In this document: positions 7,506 to 10,255 of the stretch, one piece after another | Position numbering within the stretch: the first letter of the stretch is position 1 | How the letters are laid out: every line of letters starts with the position of its first letter | Assembly (NCBI GenBank): GCA_018398765.1 | Contig: JAHBMJ010005182.1 | Location: 136,032-146,286 of the forward strand | Direction of reading: 5' to 3' | DNA: 10,255 bases | Source of the DNA: Chromera velia | Lineage: Eukaryota; Sar; Chromeraceae | Position numbers and translations under genes: made by a program | The notes under the pieces: model-generated | Databases searched by the model: none | Told to the model about the DNA's origin: nothing | What the model saw: only the letters and a program-made list of their open reading frames with translations

Positions 7506-7861
7506 GTGCTACAAAAGGGGACACGCTGGTGGATCGAAAGACTTGATCCCAAGAACCTGTTTGAAAACCTTGCTGCTTCTTTTCAAGAACCTGTTGCGCA
7601 TGCAGTGAAACACCCAGCTCAAGTCAGCGAGAAGAGAAAGGCGAACACGTGCTGCATGCAGACATTCACGAACCTGAAAAAGCTGAACACAATGGACAAC
7701 GAATTCGAAGTCCAAAAAGGAGCACAGTCATGTGATGTACCTAAACGGACACACTGTTGGGGGGGGACACGCGAACCACCTCACCCGCTGACTCCACCGA
7801 AGTCGACCCAGCAAAGCTCAGTGAAAGGATGACGATTCTCCGTCACGCAGCGGTAAGCTGC
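7506..7861 (-). other. Probable 3' untranslated region of the OWP-like gene
   Basis: This stretch lies directly downstream of the minus-strand stop codon. The 108-codon frame open on the + strand here has no recognisable motif. It shares local repeats such as AAGAACCTGTT (7550 and 7584 areas) and a short poly-G (near 7760). I treat it as untranslated, without direct evidence of the transcript end. Confidence 0.35.
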
Positions 7862-10174
7862 TTAGTGGGAGAAGCGCATGTTGGGGGTGGCGGGGATGTT
7901 CACAGACTTGAGGCAAGAGGAGCCGGACTGCTCGAATCCCTTGGGGCAGGAAGAGACGGTGGTGAAGGTGGTTCTGGTGCAGCCGGCAGCGGAGGCAGAG
8001 CCGAAGGTGGAGCCGTAACCGGAGGCAGAGCCGGAAGAGCCGGCGGGGCAGGAGTAAGTGGGAGCAACGGTCTCAGTGGAGATGCAGGAGGAGCCGTTGT
8101 CGGTGGTGCCGGCGGGGCAGGAGTAGGAGGTGGTGTACTCGGTAGTGTAGGTGGTCTGAGCGGGGACGGTCTCAGTGCGGGACTCCATCTCGAAGCCCAT
8201 CTCGGTAACCTTCATGGTGGACTTGGAGGAAGAGGTGGAGATCTTCTCGGAAGAGGCGGTCTCAGAGATGGTCTGAGTGGTGAAGGTGGGGATGGAAGGA
8301 ACGGACTCAGTCATGGGGACGGAGCGGGAGACGATCTTGGTGTCGCAAGCGAAGCCACCGGAGGAGGCACCGAAGCCAGAGCCGAAACCGGAGCCAGAGC
8401 CGCAAGACTGGGTCTCGTAGGAGGTGGAGTAGGACACGAGGTTGTTGGGGGAGACGGACTCGGTGTTGTAGTCGGTGGAGACGGAGTGAGAAGTCTCAGA
8501 GAGAGTGGTGGTGTCGAAGGTCTGGAAGGTCTCCTCGACGGTCTGAGTCTCAGAGATCTCCTCAGTGAAGTAGGTGTTGACGGCAGGGACGGACTGCTCG
8601 TAGGTCTCGGTCTTGACTCTGTACTTGGTCTCAGTCAAGCAGCAGGCGGACATGCCGTTGGGGCCGGCGTTGCCGCAGGTGGCGAAGTCAGTGGAGCAAG
8701 ACTCGTAGGAGACTCTGTCGTTGGAGACAGTGACGGTCTCGGAGGTGGAGGCAACGGAGTAAGAGGTGATGGCGGGGACGGTCTCGGTGTAGGAAGAGGT
8801 CACGAGGGAGGCCTTGGTCTCAGAGAGAGTGACCTCATCGTAGACAGTCACAACCTGCTCGGTGGTGGCGGTCTCGGTGATGGTGCGGGTCTCGTATCTG
8901 TAGAGCTTGGGGACGGTCTCAGTGACGGTGGAGGTCTCGTAGTCGATGGAGGTGGTGGTGAAGGTCTGCATGGGGACCTCCTGGTAGGAGGGGGCAGAGC
9001 AGGTCATGGAGGCGCCCTCACCCATGGGGGTGGTGCCCTCGGGGCAGGCGTAGGTGGCGGCACCCTTGGAGGAGGAGGGGATCAGAGTGGCGGGGAGGGA
9101 CACAGTGGTGGCCTCCTTGCAGGTGACGGACATGCCCTTGGTGGAGGCGGTGCCCATGCGGCCGGGGTTGTACTCCTCGGAGCCAGCGGGGCAGGAGGTG
9201 TGTGTCTCGGACTGGGTGATGGGGGAGCGGATGGTGACGGTCACAGCGCACTCACCAGAGGGGGTCTCGGTGGTGCCGGAGGGGCAGTAGTACACGGGGT
9301 AGGACTCGATTCTGTTGACGGTGACCTCAACGGGCTGCTTCTCGAAGCGGGCCTTCTTCATAGTGCGGGGCACGGAAGAGGTGGTGGGGGAAGCAGAGGG
9401 GAGGGTGACAGTGCAGGTGAAGGAGGCACCAGAGCCGGAGGCGGTGGAGCCAGCGGGGCAGGAGTAGGAGGGGACGAGGTGCTGCTTGGTGAGGGTGAGA
9501 GTCTGGGGGAAGGACTCCACCTTGGGGATCTGGGAGGACACGGGGACCTCGTAGGACTCAAGGGAGGAAGCCTTGAGGGTCACGGAGCAGGTGCCGTCAG
9601 CCTTGGCGTTGGAGCCCTGGGGGCAGGTGGAGCCGGTCTTGAGGGTGGAGGCGGGGAGGTTGAAGGTGGCGGGGCGGGAGGAGAGAGTGGGGACACGGAC
9701 GGACTTAGAGGAAGAGCCCTGCTCGACGGACTGGAAGGAAAGGGGAGCAATGCAGGAGCCGGAAGCGTCCTGGGTTCCGGAGGGGCAGGCAGTGGAGGAC
9801 ACGGGGGTGTTGACGGGGAAGCGGAGGGTGGTGGGGATCTCCTCAGTGGAGTACTCGGTGGAGGATCCAGTCACAATGCAAGCACCGCCCTGCATGGTGG
9901 AGCCAGAGGGGCAGGTGGGGGCACCGGCAACGGAGACCTGCTTGGTGACGGGGACGCTGAAGGGCTCCCTCTCGACGTGGGTGGAGGTCACGGGGACATC
10001 ACGAGACTTGACGGAAGGCACGCGGATCATTCTGGTGGAGGTGCACATGCCAGCGGCGTTGGGGCCGGAGGTGCCGGCAGGGCAGGAGGTCTGGGGGACC
10101 TGGTGGGGGATGCGCTCAGCGATCTTGGGCTGAGAGCGGGTCATCACGCAGGAGGACCCGGAGGCGGAGTAGCC
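7862..10174 (-). CDS. Oocyst-wall-protein-like Cys-modular extracellular protein, last exon
   Basis: About 770 residues are encoded in one exon that begins after an acceptor (TTTCTGTGTGCAG ending at 10175) and ends at TAA (7862-7864). Counting from 10204, the modules CPxG-x(7-22)-C start at residues 41, 98, 140, 194, 249, 307, 338, 387, 696, 719 and 753. The exon itself begins GYSASGSSC, which is probably a module cut by the intron (CP/GY). Paired-Cys CP.G units linked by Val/Pro/Thr-rich spacers are typical of COWP/OWP proteins of apicomplexan oocyst walls, where disulfides harden the wall. Residues 420-690 hold a Thr/Ser/Glu-rich block with repeating TETVP...Y.T...SET units and two Cys inserts (503-522 and 601-620). 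The signal peptide must lie in an upstream exon. Codons are strongly C/G-ending, which suggests high expression. OWP-like is a resemblance, not proven orthology. Confidence 0.85.
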   Translation of the reverse strand, partial: GYSASGSSCVMTRSQPKIAERIPHQVPQTSCPAGTSGPNAAGMCTSTRMIRVPSVKSRDVPVTSTHVEREPFSVPVTKQVSVAGAPTCPSGSTMQGGACIVTGSSTEYSTEEIPTTLRFPVNTPVSSTACPSGTQDASGSCIAPLSFQSVEQGSSSKSVRVPTLSSRPATFNLPASTLKTGSTCPQGSNAKADGTCSVTLKASSLESYEVPVSSQIPKVESFPQTLTLTKQHLVPSYSCPAGSTASGSGASFTCTVTLPSASPTTSSVPRTMKKARFEKQPVEVTVNRIESYPVYYCPSGTTETPSGECAVTVTIRSPITQSETHTSCPAGSEEYNPGRMGTASTKGMSVTCKEATTVSLPATLIPSSSKGAATYACPEGTTPMGEGASMTCSAPSYQEVPMQTFTTTSIDYETSTVTETVPKLYRYETRTITETATTEQVVTVYDEVTLSETKASLVTSSYTETVPAITSYSVASTSETVTVSNDRVSYESCSTDFATCGNAGPNGMSACCLTETKYRVKTETYEQSVPAVNTYFTEEISETQTVEETFQTFDTTTLSETSHSVSTDYNTESVSPNNLVSYSTSYETQSCGSGSGFGSGFGASSGGFACDTKIVSRSVPMTESVPSIPTFTTQTISETASSEKISTSSSKSTMKVTEMGFEMESRTETVPAQTTYTTEYTTSYSCPAGTTDNGSSCISTETVAPTYSCPAGSSGSASGYGSTFGSASAAGCTRTTFTTVSSCPKGFEQSGSSCLKSVNIPATPNMRFSH

Positions 10175-10255
10175 CTGCACACAGAAAGACCAAGGGGGGA
10201 ACAAGACGTGAGTGAACAGAAATCAGAAGGGGCACACGGTCAAGGAGCAAACGTG
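10175..10255 (-). other. 3' part of the intron preceding the OWP-like exon
   Basis: On the minus strand the bases before the exon are pyrimidine-rich (CCCCCCTTGGTCTTTCTGTG) and end in CAG at 10175. The frame would stay open for ten more codons, but those residues (MFPPWSFCVQ) look like translated intron. No donor could be placed inside the window. Confidence 0.65.

Noticed and set aside
7506-7832. A 108-codon + strand open frame
   Set aside because: It has no motif, poor coding character and a poly-G tract. It lies just downstream of the minus-strand stop and fits a 3' untranslated region better.
9573-10133. A 186-codon open frame on the + strand
   Set aside because: It is a shadow of the GC-rich wall-protein exon on the minus strand, which has regular CPxG...C modules through the same bases.

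Overview
The window looks nuclear and eukaryotic. It has spliced genes with TGCAG-type acceptors, long non-coding stretches, TA and CAGA microsatellites and transposon debris. A large ribonuclease-inhibitor-type leucine-rich-repeat (LRR) gene lies beside a gene for a Cys-modular protein of the oocyst-wall-protein (COWP/OWP) type. That pairing, in repeat-rich DNA, points to an alveolate close to the Apicomplexa. My best guess is a chromerid alga such as Chromera velia; this rests on gene style and is not proven.

Layout. Positions 1-4112 (+ strand) carry the 3' part of the LRR gene. I reconstruct small phase-1 exons at 407-475 (possibly 335-475), 725-799, 1475-1594 and 1812-1889, followed by a terminal exon of about 1.8 kb at 2302-4112. 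The splice junctions restore the LRR pattern, and each small-exon intron sits just after an LRR beta-strand motif. Positions 4113-7500 are AT-rich, CTAG-rich intergenic DNA. Within it lies a 954-bp element (4866-5819) with about 30-bp terminal inverted repeats and an exact 8-bp target-site duplication. The element contains an acidic open frame on the minus strand that looks like a captured or decayed exon. Next come long TA microsatellites (about 6354-6445, 6829-6863 and 6889-6943). They enclose a unique 380-bp segment with three clear hairpins and an (ATG)n end on the minus strand, resembling the 3' end of a non-LTR retroelement or a SINE. Positions 7862-10174 (- strand) are the last exon of the OWP-like gene, whose 5' exons lie beyond the right edge.

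The two protein genes are convergent, and nothing suggests a shared pathway. The LRR protein is presumably an intracellular scaffold or interaction protein. The OWP-like protein is presumably secreted into a cell or cyst wall and cross-linked by disulfides. Codon usage differs sharply: the wall-protein gene is strongly GC-ending, as in abundantly expressed genes, while the LRR gene is relaxed. No bacterial-type operon, CRISPR array, rRNA or tRNA gene was seen.
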